A stretch of 64,000 nucleotides of DNA from Staphylococcus sp. Marseille-Q5304 (GTDB lineage: Bacteria; Bacillota; Bacilli; Staphylococcales; Staphylococcaceae). Positions 55,809 through 64,000 of the stretch are shown here, in pieces. Below the pieces are notes generated by a model, which saw only the letters and a program-made list of their open reading frames with translations, did not search any database and was not told the DNA's origin. The stretch lies in NCBI RefSeq assembly GCF_943737015.1, contig NZ_CALSFP010000001.1, positions 124,001 through 188,000 of the forward strand, given 5' to 3'. A program made the position numbers and the translations under genes. The number at the start of each line of letters is the position of its first letter. The stretch's first letter is position 1.

Positions 55809-57230
55809 CTATAGACCAAACGCAATCGGTAGCCAGAAGTATGAAAAGACTGAGATGACAATAATCGCCACAATATTCAATATAAAACCAGCTTTAACCA
55901 TGTCTTTCATTTCGAGTTCATCTGCACTAAAGACAGCGGCATTCGGTGGTGTTGAAATAGGTAACATAAATGCACATGTTGAAGATAGTGCTACGATACC
56001 CATTATAATAAATGGATCTGCATGAATTGCAGCCGCAAACCCGATACTGACTGGCATCAACATATTAGATACTGCCGTGTTAGACATCACTTCAGTTAAG
56101 AATAAAATCGCTGTCGTTAATACGATAATAATTAATATGATTGGTAATGGTTTCACGACGCCGAGAAGTCCACTAAACCATTTCGTAAGTCCTGAATCTT
56201 CGAATGCAGCAGCTAATGAAAGACCACCACCAAATAATAGTAGAATGCCCCACGGTAACTTCGTCATATCATCCCAGACGAGAAGGCCACCTTTTTTAGA
56301 TTTCGCAGGAATTAAGAACAATAGGACAGCACCAAACATTGCGATTGTCGTATCTGTAATATGGAGCGAGTCAGGTAATACATTGCCTGCCATCCATAAA
56401 ATACTTACGAGTAAGAACACGAGCCCTGTTAACTTTTCTTCGATAGACATAGGTCCTAAATCTCGCAACGCTTTTTTAGCAAAATCAGAAGAAACGCTAT
56501 TGGCATCTTCTACTTTGAACAACCATTTCGTTAAAATGAAATAAAGTGCTGTTAATAGAATAATTGTCAATGGTACGGCGAATAACATCCATTGTGCAAA
56601 TGATACTGATCTATGTAAGCTCGATTTCGCTACAGCGGCGAATACTGCATTTGGTACGGAACCAATTAATGTAGCAAGGCCACCAATAGATGCTGAATAG
56701 GCGACTGTTAATAACAATGATTTACTAAATTTATTCGCAGACTGTGGTTTCAGGAATTGTGCTTCTTTAATTTCTTTAATTAATGCGAGAGCAATCGGTA
56801 ACATCATTAAAGCGGTCGCAGCATTTGAAATCCACATTGAAATAAACGCAGTCGCAATCATCGTTCCTAATATGATGCGATTACTATTTGCTCCCATCAT
56901 CGAAATAATATTCATTGCGATACGTTTATGTAAATTCCATTTTTCAATGGCTAAGGCAATAATAAAACCACCCATATACATAAAGACGATTGGATCAGCG
57001 TACGCACTTGCAGCAACCTCTTCTTTAGTACCACCAGTAATCGGTAACAAGATTAAAGGAATTAATGATGTGACTGGAATAGGTAAAGCCTCGGTAATCC
57101 ACCAAGTTGCAACTAATAACGTGACCGCTAGAACAGCTCTCGGTGCGTGCTCCAATCCGGTTACACTAGGTATAAAATAAAAGATGATAAATAATATAGG
57201 TCCTAGTATAAGGCCGATTTTCTCTTTCAT
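55809..57230 (-). CDS. DASS-family sodium:dicarboxylate/anion symporter
   Basis: A 473-residue transporter of the divalent anion:Na+ symporter family (SdcS/CitT), importing C4-dicarboxylates or related anions. Family sequences are WWITEALPIPVTSLIPLILLP near residue 48, the first sodium-site SNAATALMMLP near 137 and the second SNTAVSNMLMPVSIGFA near 378 (SNT motif). ATG 57230 is favoured because AAAGGGG spaces 9 bases from it; the first ATG (57239) overlaps that site. It is shorter than S. aureus SdcS (520), mainly at the N-terminus and loops. Confidence 0.88.
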   Translation of the reverse strand: MKEKIGLILGPILFIIFYFIPSVTGLEHAPRAVLAVTLLVATWWITEALPIPVTSLIPLILLPITGGTKEEVAASAYADPIVFMYMGGFIIALAIEKWNLHKRIAMNIISMMGANSNRIILGTMIATAFISMWISNAATALMMLPIALALIKEIKEAQFLKPQSANKFSKSLLLTVAYSASIGGLATLIGSVPNAVFAAVAKSSLHRSVSFAQWMLFAVPLTIILLTALYFILTKWLFKVEDANSVSSDFAKKALRDLGPMSIEEKLTGLVFLLVSILWMAGNVLPDSLHITDTTIAMFGAVLLFLIPAKSKKGGLLVWDDMTKLPWGILLLFGGGLSLAAAFEDSGLTKWFSGLLGVVKPLPIILIIIVLTTAILFLTEVMSNTAVSNMLMPVSIGFAAAIHADPFIIMGIVALSSTCAFMLPISTPPNAAVFSADELEMKDMVKAGFILNIVAIIVISVFSYFWLPIAFGL

Positions 57231-57459
57231 AATAAACATCCCCTTTGTTTAAAAAAGCTATAATTTTAAGATATCAGTATAATTCTTGTAAAACAATCAC
57301 TTTTCAGAAAATTAAAAAAATAAGTTGTGAAGCGGAAAAATGTCGTTTAGTATGAAATACCATTACATCTTAGTTAATACAATTCCTCAAAAGAGATGAC
57401 GCTTAGTCTTTATCGTGTTAATGTAATAAATGGATTTTAAAATGATGGAGGGTAAAAAA

Positions 57460-58023
57460 TTGACTGAAAAAGACAATATGATTAATGGCGAATGGTATAA
57501 TGCAAGTTCTGACCACACATTAGTTGAAGACCGTTTACAAGCTAAAGATCTATGTGCTGAGCTCAATCAAACAAAACCAAGTAATAAAGAAAAACGTACA
57601 ACGATTTTAAAAGATTTATTTCATTATGAACCAAATCATTTAGAGCTGTTAAGTCCATTCCAAGTAGATTATGGATATAACATTTTTCTAGGGAAAAATA
57701 TCTTTATTAATCATAATTGTTATTTAATGGATTGTGCGCATATCGTAATTGGGGATAACGTATTTATCGGTCCAAATTGTGGAATATATACCGCAACGCA
57801 TCCATTAGGTGCTAACGCCCGTAATTTAGGTATTGAGAAAGCATCACCAATCACAATTGGTAATAACGTTTGGATTGGGGCAAACGTTATCGTATTACCA
57901 GGTGTAACAATTGGTGAAGGTGCAGTCATCAGTGCTGGAAGTATCGTTACTAAAGATGTTCCTGAAAATGTATTAGCAATGGGATCACCAGCTGAACCTT
58001 ATAAAAAAATTGATAACGAATAA
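57460..58023 (+). CDS. maa: Maltose/galactoside O-acetyltransferase family
   Basis: A 187-residue left-handed beta-helix (hexapeptide) acetyltransferase using acetyl-CoA on a sugar. The N-terminal Mac domain (NMINGEWYNASSDHTLVEDR) and the repeats with the active-site histidine in IYTATHPLG are typical of Maa/LacA proteins. I use TTG 57460 as start (TEKDNMINGEW follows, as in relatives), with GGAGGG 8 bases upstream; the ATG at 57430 overlaps that signal region. The true acceptor sugar is unknown. Confidence 0.88.
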   Translation: MTEKDNMINGEWYNASSDHTLVEDRLQAKDLCAELNQTKPSNKEKRTTILKDLFHYEPNHLELLSPFQVDYGYNIFLGKNIFINHNCYLMDCAHIVIGDNVFIGPNCGIYTATHPLGANARNLGIEKASPITIGNNVWIGANVIVLPGVTIGEGAVISAGSIVTKDVPENVLAMGSPAEPYKKIDNE

Positions 58024-58030
58024 TATAAGC

Positions 58031-58080
58031 AAAAGCACGACCTCGCCGTTGAAAAACGACTTGGTCGTGCTTTTATTTTA
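58031..58080. terminator. Bidirectional terminator
   Basis: AAAGCACGACC pairs with GGTCGTGCTTT (with an inner CGTTGAAAAACG hairpin), then TATTTTA; convergent genes on both sides. Confidence 0.8.
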
Positions 58081-58093
58081 ATATGGTATATCA

Positions 58094-59164
58094 TTAATCC
58101 ATTTTGCCTACTTGATAACTTTCGTAAACTTTTTCATATTTAATCTTACCAATGCCTCCTACAATATACTTACCGAATTTAAATAAATTAAAGAGATAGG
58201 CAACGCATATAGATAGACATAGCGTAATAAATAAATTAAATACAATATTCTTAAACGGGTTATCTCCATTTAACAATCCTAAATCATGTACGAAGAAATA
58301 ATGTATCGCATAAATGCAAAATGAGTAATTACTAATGTACAGAATAAACTTTGGAACGTATTTAATATATGCTGAAAATAAGAAAAACATTAAAATTACC
58401 ATCGTTACATAAAACGGAATATCAAATCGTTTAGATTCAACCCATGTGCTAAAGCCCGAAACATAATTAGTGACAAGTATCGTTATGGCCAATAATGTTC
58501 CGAGAATGATTGCCCACGTATACTTTTTTATCTGTGTCATAAATGTTTCGTAATAAATACCAATATAAAAACCGAGTAAGAAATAACTGACCCAACCAAA
58601 GAACAACATCCAACCTTCACGTTCCCAAAACAATCCAATGATAGGAAGGTCTGGTTGAGGCCAGAATTGTCTGAACGCCCAATAAATTGTAGCGAATATG
58701 ATTGAGCCAATAACAACAGGCAGTGGCTTCAATTTCACAAGATATTTCGCGAATAAATAATGTAAGGCATAAAACTGGAAAATGATTACAATAAAATACG
58801 TAATTGCACCACCGTGAAACATCGTATCACCGACGTTTCTTATATATTGTTGTAATGAATCTGGTTTTAAATAGAAATAGGAGATTCCCAAGTTTATCAA
58901 TATGTAAGGAATACCTAGGTAGATTAACTTTTCTTTGAAGAAGCCTGGCTTCGTATTTACGTGATAATTTTTAGCTAGTAAAAATTCTGAAATAAAAACA
59001 AATAACGGCGTGCTAAACATTAATAGCAATTGTATTAATCTGATTAGCGTATCGTGTTCAACGTGATTCATCTTTGAAAAAGTAGTCGTGATGGAATGTA
59101 TACACACAATACTAAGACAAGCTATCGTCCGCATCCAAAAGATAACGGAGGTATATGTTTTCAT
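58094..59164 (-). CDS. Acyltransferase-3 family membrane protein, IcaC-like
   Basis: A 356-residue protein with ten hydrophobic segments and the family start FWMRTIACLSIVCIHSITTTF, whose R-x10-H pattern carries the catalytic histidine. The wording (FGWVSYFLLGFYIGIYYE near residue 180) is close to IcaC, which O-succinylates or otherwise modifies/exports the biofilm polysaccharide PNAG. No icaA, icaB or icaD gene is present, so it is not part of an ica operon here. ATG 59164 follows AAAGGAA; the six-codon extension is not supported. Confidence 0.8.
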   Translation of the reverse strand: MKTYTSVIFWMRTIACLSIVCIHSITTTFSKMNHVEHDTLIRLIQLLLMFSTPLFVFISEFLLAKNYHVNTKPGFFKEKLIYLGIPYILINLGISYFYLKPDSLQQYIRNVGDTMFHGGAITYFIVIIFQFYALHYLFAKYLVKLKPLPVVIGSIIFATIYWAFRQFWPQPDLPIIGLFWEREGWMLFFGWVSYFLLGFYIGIYYETFMTQIKKYTWAIILGTLLAITILVTNYVSGFSTWVESKRFDIPFYVTMVILMFFLFSAYIKYVPKFILYISNYSFCIYAIHYFFVHDLGLLNGDNPFKNIVFNLFITLCLSICVAYLFNLFKFGKYIVGGIGKIKYEKVYESYQVGKMD

Positions 59165-59487
59165 GCTAGAAATTCCTTTCATTCAAAATCATAGTTTACA
59201 TTCTTTCAATATAATTAAATATTAAAATAACATAAAGTTATAAAACTTTACATAACAATGAGATTACAGTTTGAGTTGTATAAATACGAAATAAATCGAT
59301 TTGACGCTTCTAACTTAATTTTTATAAATTACCAGAATAAAGTTATTTAAAAATTTGACGAAATTATAAGTATTTTCAGAAAAATAAATGCAAGCGATTG
59401 CATTTAGTAAATGAAGTAGCTACAATGGAGAAAGAAATGGATTGATTTCAATTCAGTTTACAATTTACAAACTCAGGGGGTAGAGAA
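59165..59487. other. Divergent promoter region of IcaC-like gene and rocA
   Basis: AT-rich, no gene. The one clear site is the cre box at 59388-59403. Confidence 0.55.
59388..59403. promoter_or_regulatory. Catabolite-responsive element (CcpA site)
   Basis: ATGCAAGCGATTGCAT fits the cre consensus WTGNAANCGNWNNCAW at every position and is an almost perfect palindrome. It lies 85 bases before the rocA start, consistent with glucose repression of proline/arginine catabolism by CcpA. Confidence 0.85.
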
Positions 59488-61032
59488 ATGGTAGTAAATT
59501 ATAAGAACGAACCAGGTATAGATTTTACAGATAATAAGAACGTAGAATCTTTCAAAGAGGTATTAAAAAAAGTTAAAGGTGAATTAAACCAAAAAATTCC
59601 TTTAGTGATTAATGGTGAAGAGAAATTCACAAAAGATACTTTCCAATCAATCAATCCAGCGAACACTTCTGAAGTTGTCGCGGAAATTTCAAAAGCTTCA
59701 AAAGAAGATGTAGATAATGCATTTGACGCAGCAAATGAAGCTTATAAATCTTGGAGAAGATGGTCTCATAAAGACCGTGCTGAATTCTTAATGAGAGTTG
59801 CAGCAATCATCAGACGTCGTAAAGAAGAAATCTCAGCTGTTATGGTATACGAAGCAGGTAAACCATGGGATGAAGCTGTAGGCGACGCTGCAGAAGGTGT
59901 TGACTTTATCGAATACTATGCAAGATCAATGATGGAATTATCAGAAGGTAAAAAGGTATTAGATAGAGAAGGCGAACACAACCAATACTTCTACAAACCA
60001 ATTGGTACTGGTGTTACAATTCCACCATGGAACTTCCCATTTGCAATCATGGCAGGTACTACTTTAGCACCTGTTGTTGCTGGTAACACAGTATTATTAA
60101 AACCAGCTGAAGATACAGTATTAACAGCTTATAAACTAATGGAAATCTTATTAGAAGCTGGATTACCTAAAGGTGTAGTTAACTTTGTACCGGGTGATCC
60201 TAAAGAAATCGGTGACCATTTAGTAGATAGTGTTCATACGCATTTCGTAACATTCACTGGTTCTCGCGCAACTGGTGTGCGTATCTTCGAACGTGCTGCT
60301 AAAGTACAAGAAGGTCAACAATTCTTAAAACGTGTTATCGCTGAAATGGGCGGTAAAGACGCAATCATCGTTGATAAAGATATCGATACTGATTTAGCTG
60401 CAGAAGCAATCGTAGGATCAGCATTTGGTTTCTCAGGTCAAAAATGTTCAGCTTGTTCAAGAGCTATCGTGCACAAAGATGTACACGATGAAGTACTTGA
60501 AAAATCAATCAAGTTAACTAAAGAACTTACTTTAGGTAACACTGAAAACAACACAAACATGGGACCAGTCATCAACCAAAAACAATTCGATAAGATTAAA
60601 AAATATATTGAAATTGGTAACAAAGAAGGTAAGTTAGAACAAGGTGGCGGCACTGATGGTTCTACTGGTTACTTCATTGAACCAACAATTTTCTCTGGTA
60701 TGAAATCAAGCGACCAAATCATGCAAGAAGAAATCTTCGGACCAGTTGTAGGATTTATCAAAGGTGATGATTTCGAGTCAATGTTAGACATCGCTAACGA
60801 TACTGACTACGGTTTAACTGGTGCAGTTATTACAAACAACCGTGAAAACTGGCAAGAAGCAGTATCTTCATTCGATGTAGGTAACTTATACCTAAATCGT
60901 GGTTGTACAGCAGCTGTTGTTGGCTATCACCCATTCGGTGGTTTCAAAATGTCAGGTACGGATGCTAAAACAGGTAGCCCAGACTACTTATTAAACTTCT
61001 TAGAACAAAAAGTCGCTTCAGAAATGTTCTAA
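59488..61032 (+). CDS. rocA: 1-pyrroline-5-carboxylate dehydrogenase
   Basis: Oxidises pyrroline-5-carboxylate (glutamate semialdehyde) to glutamate with NAD+, the last step of proline and arginine breakdown. The 514-residue length and N-terminal extension mark the RocA-type P5CDH. Active-site residues are Asn182 (PPWNFPF), Glu286 (IAEMGGKD) and Cys320 ([10 protein letters not shown]). The GGGGG ribosome site is 8 bases before ATG. Monocistronic; expected partner proline dehydrogenase is not in the window. Confidence 0.95.
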   Translation: MVVNYKNEPGIDFTDNKNVESFKEVLKKVKGELNQKIPLVINGEEKFTKDTFQSINPANTSEVVAEISKASKEDVDNAFDAANEAYKSWRRWSHKDRAEFLMRVAAIIRRRKEEISAVMVYEAGKPWDEAVGDAAEGVDFIEYYARSMMELSEGKKVLDREGEHNQYFYKPIGTGVTIPPWNFPFAIMAGTTLAPVVAGNTVLLKPAEDTVLTAYKLMEILLEAGLPKGVVNFVPGDPKEIGDHLVDSVHTHFVTFTGSRATGVRIFERAAKVQEGQQFLKRVIAEMGGKDAIIVDKDIDTDLAAEAIVGSAFGFSGQKCSACSRAIVHKDVHDEVLEKSIKLTKELTLGNTENNTNMGPVINQKQFDKIKKYIEIGNKEGKLEQGGGTDGSTGYFIEPTIFSGMKSSDQIMQEEIFGPVVGFIKGDDFESMLDIANDTDYGLTGAVITNNRENWQEAVSSFDVGNLYLNRGCTAAVVGYHPFGGFKMSGTDAKTGSPDYLLNFLEQKVASEMF

Positions 61033-61055
61033 TTTATAGAAACATTTTATTATGT

Positions 61056-61098
61056 GCGGAGAAAGTTCCCATTCATATGGGAGCTTTCTCTTTTTTTA
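61056..61098 (+). terminator. rocA terminator
   Basis: GAGAAAGTTCCCAT pairs with ATGGGAGCTTTCTC (one wobble), followed by seven T. Confidence 0.88.
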
Positions 61099-61281
61099 TA
61101 TTAAAAATTAGTGTACTTTTAATATATATAAAGAACGATTTTCTGACTGTTATAATAAAGTTGTATAGATATTTAATTGAATTATTGCTAGAATCATTAG
61201 TGAAGATAAATGTAAAAGTTTACATGGGTGTTGTATCGTGTATATATGAATTAATAAATGAAAAAGAAAAGGATGATAATA

Positions 61282-61746
61282 ATGAATGGTGATAAACAAG
61301 TTTCAACATTACTAGATGAATATAAGAAACCATTAAAGAAACTATTTAAATATGACAAATCGAAAGCTTTAAAGTTTGATAAAGAAAGTAGAAGCGAGGT
61401 TGTTAATCAAAAAGGGATCTACGTCATTTTTAAAAATAAGAGCCCTTTATTTGTAGGTCAAGCTGGTGGTTATATGACTGGTTATAAACTTACACAAAAA
61501 GACCTTAACGATAAACTTGCACAATACAACTTAAAATCAACTGCCGGTACAGCAAAATTCAAAAGAACGTATGTACAAGATCAAAAATTAGACGAATCAG
61601 AAGTGAATAATATTAAAGCGGAAGAACAAAATTTAAGATTCCAATATATTAAAGTGAAAAACAATCCTGCAATGATTAATTTATTAGAAGTTTTAGCATT
61701 AGAATATGCGAAAGACAATAAAATTGATTTATACAATTTTTCATAA
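61282..61746 (+). CDS. GIY-YIG-fold-like small protein
   Basis: A 154-residue protein. Near residues 44-61 it reads KGIYVIFKNKSPLFVGQAGG, which follows the GIY...(Y/F)(V/I)G core of GIY-YIG nucleases (UvrC, SLX1, homing enzymes). A glutamate-rich helix (NIKAEEQNLRFQYIKV) stands where the catalytic Glu helix would be, but the expected arginine is not certain. No HNH, zinc or other domain is attached. The start is ATG 61282, 9 bases after AAAAGG; earlier ATGs overlap that site. It could be a nuclease or a non-catalytic DNA-binding relative. Confidence 0.6.
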   Translation: MNGDKQVSTLLDEYKKPLKKLFKYDKSKALKFDKESRSEVVNQKGIYVIFKNKSPLFVGQAGGYMTGYKLTQKDLNDKLAQYNLKSTAGTAKFKRTYVQDQKLDESEVNNIKAEEQNLRFQYIKVKNNPAMINLLEVLALEYAKDNKIDLYNFS

Positions 61747-61796
61747 TTACTAACAATTAAGTAGGAAAAATCTAATCTCAAATAACGATACACCGA

Positions 61797-61840
61797 TTAA
61801 GCCTGTGCCATACGAAGTCACAGGCTTAATTGTTTATCTT
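61797..61840 (+). terminator. Terminator of GIY-YIG-like gene
   Basis: ATTAAGCCTGTG/CACAGGCTTAAT perfect 12-base stem, then TTGTTTATCTTTT. Confidence 0.8.
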
Positions 61841-61861
61841 TTAAAATAGAGGTGCTTATGA

Positions 61862-62392
61862 ATGTATAAAACAGAATATCAATCACCTGTCGGTCAAATA
61901 ACATTAACGTCTGATGGCAAACATCTCACTGGGTTGTGGTTCCCTAAAAATGATATAACCAAAAACGATGACTCACAATATACGCATCGCCCACAGTTAC
62001 AAATTTTCGAAAAAGTCACAGCATGGTTGGACGCTTATTTCTCAGGAAATAACCCTGAGATTGACTTTCCTCTTCAGCCTGAAGGCACTGAATTTAAGAA
62101 ACAAGTGTGGGACTTATTGTTAGAAATTCCATTTGGTCAAACACTATCTTACGGAGAGTTAGCTGAGAAAGTCGCAGTAAAACGTAATAAAGCTAAGATG
62201 TCAGCACAAGCTGTAGGCGGAGCTGTGGGGAGTAACCCAATTTCAATCATTATTCCATGTCATCGCGTAGTCGGTAAAGATGGTAATTTAACAGGTTATG
62301 GTGGTGGCATTGAGACGAAAGTAAAGCTGTTAGAGACAGAACAACTCGATATGAACCAATTCTATATCCCTAAAAAAGGCAATAAAATATAA
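61862..62392 (+). CDS. ogt: Methylated-DNA-[protein]-cysteine S-methyltransferase
   Basis: Suicide repair enzyme that moves methyl groups from O6-methylguanine to its own cysteine. The 176-residue protein has the acceptor Cys133 in IPCHRVVGKDG, the helix-turn-helix region YGELAEKVAV near residue 97 and the asparagine-hinge SNPISIIIPC. The N-terminal domain of about 75 residues is complete. Ribosome site AGAGGTG 8 bases before ATG; no Ada regulatory domain. Confidence 0.93.
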   Translation: MYKTEYQSPVGQITLTSDGKHLTGLWFPKNDITKNDDSQYTHRPQLQIFEKVTAWLDAYFSGNNPEIDFPLQPEGTEFKKQVWDLLLEIPFGQTLSYGELAEKVAVKRNKAKMSAQAVGGAVGSNPISIIIPCHRVVGKDGNLTGYGGGIETKVKLLETEQLDMNQFYIPKKGNKI

Positions 62393-62523
62393 TAAAAACC
62401 TTCCTATATTTAATAAACAGAATGAGATCACCAATTAAATTGCGCAAAATTACTAAGTTGCACTATTAGCTTAGTATGTTAGTGTTTAGGTTGTCTTAAA
62501 ACAAATATAGGGAGGCATAATGT

Positions 62524-64000
62524 GTGGAACACAGGGAAAAGAAGTTTTCTAAAGTATTTATATATGCGGCAGCAATTGTAGGTATACTTGTCATATTTGG
62601 TGCAGTGACACCAAAAGCATTTGGCAGTATTACAGGGGATATCTCTACATGGGTATCAAAGACCTTTGGTTGGTATTATATGGTTGTATATGCACTTGTG
62701 TTAGCGTTTTGTATATTTTTAATTTTTAGCCCGATTGGCAAATTAAAGTTAGGTAAACCAACGGATAAACCTGAGTTTAAGACGGTCTCATGGTTAGCCA
62801 TGCTATTTAGTGCTGGCATGGGAATTGGTTTAGTGTTTTATGGTGCTTCTGAACCAATTTCACACTATTTATCTCCGCCAACTGCTAAGCCAGAATCTAA
62901 ATCTGCAATGGCAGAAGCATTTAAATATTCTTTCTTAGATTATGGCTTTCATCCATGGGCTGTTTATTGTCTAGTAGCACTCGGCTTAGCATATTCACAG
63001 TTTCGTAAAGGCGAGAATGGATTGATTTCGAGAACTTTAAGACCTGTGTTAGGTAATAAAGTAGATGGCACAACAGGTGTCATTGTGGATGTGTTAGCCG
63101 TTTTTGCGACGATTATAGGTGTTGCGATGTCTCTTGGCGTTGGCGCAGTCCAAATTAACGGAGGTTTAAGTTATTTATTTGGCTTACCAAAAAATGTTGT
63201 CGTCCAGGGTATTATAATTGCAGTTGTAACAGTATTATTTTTATACAGTGCCTGGAGTGGACTGAGTAAAGGAATTCAATATTTAAGTAATTTAAATATG
63301 ATATTAGCCGCATTATTGTTACTCGTATTATTTATCGTAGGTCCAACAGTGTTAATACTTAATATGATGACATCTGGATTTGGTGATTATTTATCAACAC
63401 TTATTTACGACAGTTTAGATGTCGCTCCGTTGAATAAACAAAAGTCTGATTGGTTACAAACTTGGACAATTTATTATTGGGGCTGGTGGATGAGTTGGAG
63501 TCCATTCGTCGGTACGTTTATCGCCAGAATTTCAAAAGGTCGAAGTATTCGTGAATTTGTCATTGCCGTACTTGGTGTTCCTGTTATCATTAGTGTGATT
63601 TGGTTCAGTACTTTTGGTATGACTGGTATATCAGTAGGGCAGCACCATAAAGGTATATTTAAAATGCCACCAGAAACGCAGTTATTCGGTATTTTTAATG
63701 AGTTGCCATTTGGTACGATATTATCAATTATTGCGCTAGCATTAATTGCATCATTCTTTATTACTTCTGCCGATTCCGCAACATATGTATTAGGAATGCA
63801 AACAGCATTTGGTACACTTAACCCATCAGGCTTTGTAAAGATCGTATGGGGGATTTCATTAGCAGCTATCGCATATGTCTTATTGTTAGCCGGTGGAGAC
63901 ACAGGTTTAGCAGCGATGCAATCGGCAGCTATTATTTCTGCCTTTCCATTTAGTTTTGTCGTCATATTGATGATGATTTCGTTATTTAAAGATGCAAATG
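62524..64000 (+). CDS. BCCT-family glycine betaine transporter, OpuD-like, 3' end cut
   Basis: Sodium- or proton-coupled import of glycine betaine or related osmolytes. It starts at GTG 62524, 8 bases after GGAGG; the ATG at 62519 is out of frame. About 492 residues are visible of the usual 530-560, and the gene runs past the right edge. The BCCT core MLFSAGMGIGLVFYGASEPISHYLSPP near residue 100 and the aromatic helix WTIYYWGWWMSWSPFVGTFIARIS near 315 are canonical. Unlike the CudT-type carrier at 3955 it keeps the E-P form of the motif, in line with betaine or proline-betaine uptake. Confidence 0.92.
   Translation, partial: MEHREKKFSKVFIYAAAIVGILVIFGAVTPKAFGSITGDISTWVSKTFGWYYMVVYALVLAFCIFLIFSPIGKLKLGKPTDKPEFKTVSWLAMLFSAGMGIGLVFYGASEPISHYLSPPTAKPESKSAMAEAFKYSFLDYGFHPWAVYCLVALGLAYSQFRKGENGLISRTLRPVLGNKVDGTTGVIVDVLAVFATIIGVAMSLGVGAVQINGGLSYLFGLPKNVVVQGIIIAVVTVLFLYSAWSGLSKGIQYLSNLNMILAALLLLVLFIVGPTVLILNMMTSGFGDYLSTLIYDSLDVAPLNKQKSDWLQTWTIYYWGWWMSWSPFVGTFIARISKGRSIREFVIAVLGVPVIISVIWFSTFGMTGISVGQHHKGIFKMPPETQLFGIFNELPFGTILSIIALALIASFFITSADSATYVLGMQTAFGTLNPSGFVKIVWGISLAAIAYVLLLAGGDTGLAAMQSAAIISAFPFSFVVILMMISLFKDAN

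Noticed and set aside
1..64000. CRISPR arrays, tRNA or rRNA genes, prophage or transposon
   Set aside because: No regularly spaced repeats, no cloverleaf or rRNA sequence, and no integrase or intact transposase was seen; the spaced repeat copies are kilobases apart.

Overview
The window reads as chromosomal DNA of a Staphylococcus, most likely a coagulase-negative species. The support is low GC, AGGAGG ribosome sites throughout, and genes typical of the genus: isaA, oatA, a VraDE-type transporter, copA-copZ, a V8/Esp-type glutamyl endopeptidase and a CudT-type choline locus. I could not assign the species without a search. There is no phage, IS element, tRNA, rRNA or CRISPR array. It is a core-to-accessory metabolic stretch with short operons separated by many good hairpin terminators. 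Both edge genes are cut: a glycerate kinase on the left and an OpuD-like BCCT transporter on the right.

Layout. 1-9.1 kb: glycerate kinase, a roughly 1 kb gene-poor gap, a VOC protein, class I aldolase (fda), then the choline-to-glycine-betaine locus (BCCT transporter, betaine aldehyde dehydrogenase, choline dehydrogenase). 9.2-22.5 kb: two tiny divergent membrane or secreted proteins, a teichoic-acid-type glycosyltransferase fusion, nitroreductase, nucleoside hydrolase, an MHS transporter, an APC permease, an M20 peptidase, a GyrI-like/WYL-regulator divergent pair and a VOC protein. 22.7-30.5 kb: a 24-residue amphipathic phenol-soluble-modulin-like peptide, an ornithine carbamoyltransferase whose start looks frameshifted, a lone bioB with a BirA-type operator, panE, a CPBP protease, oatA and two small proteins. 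30.8-42.7 kb: manA with a ROK kinase, a split ThrE exporter, a cysteine operon (mccA-mccB), a Q/N-rich membrane protein, a thioesterase, an APC permease, a VOC protein, a universal stress protein, pyrD and fructosamine kinase. 42.7-49.7 kb: the glutamyl endopeptidase, a CycA-like permease, an M23 peptidase, isaA, and an aminotransferase plus D-lactate dehydrogenase pair. 49.8-64 kb: copA-copZ behind a CsoR-type operator, a VraDE-type antimicrobial-peptide ABC transporter behind a perfect palindrome, a DASS anion transporter, an O-acetyltransferase, an IcaC-like acyltransferase, rocA behind a perfect cre site, a GIY-YIG-like protein, ogt and a second BCCT transporter.

Themes. Osmoprotection is represented by two BCCT carriers and the betaine enzymes. 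Cell-wall remodelling and defence is represented by OatA, IsaA, an M23 peptidase, VraDE and the teichoic-acid transferase. The least routine items are the PSM-like peptide gene, the OTC start, a pair of near-identical inverted repeats in front of the choline genes with no cudC regulator in the cluster, and a dispersed repeat present four times in long and short forms.
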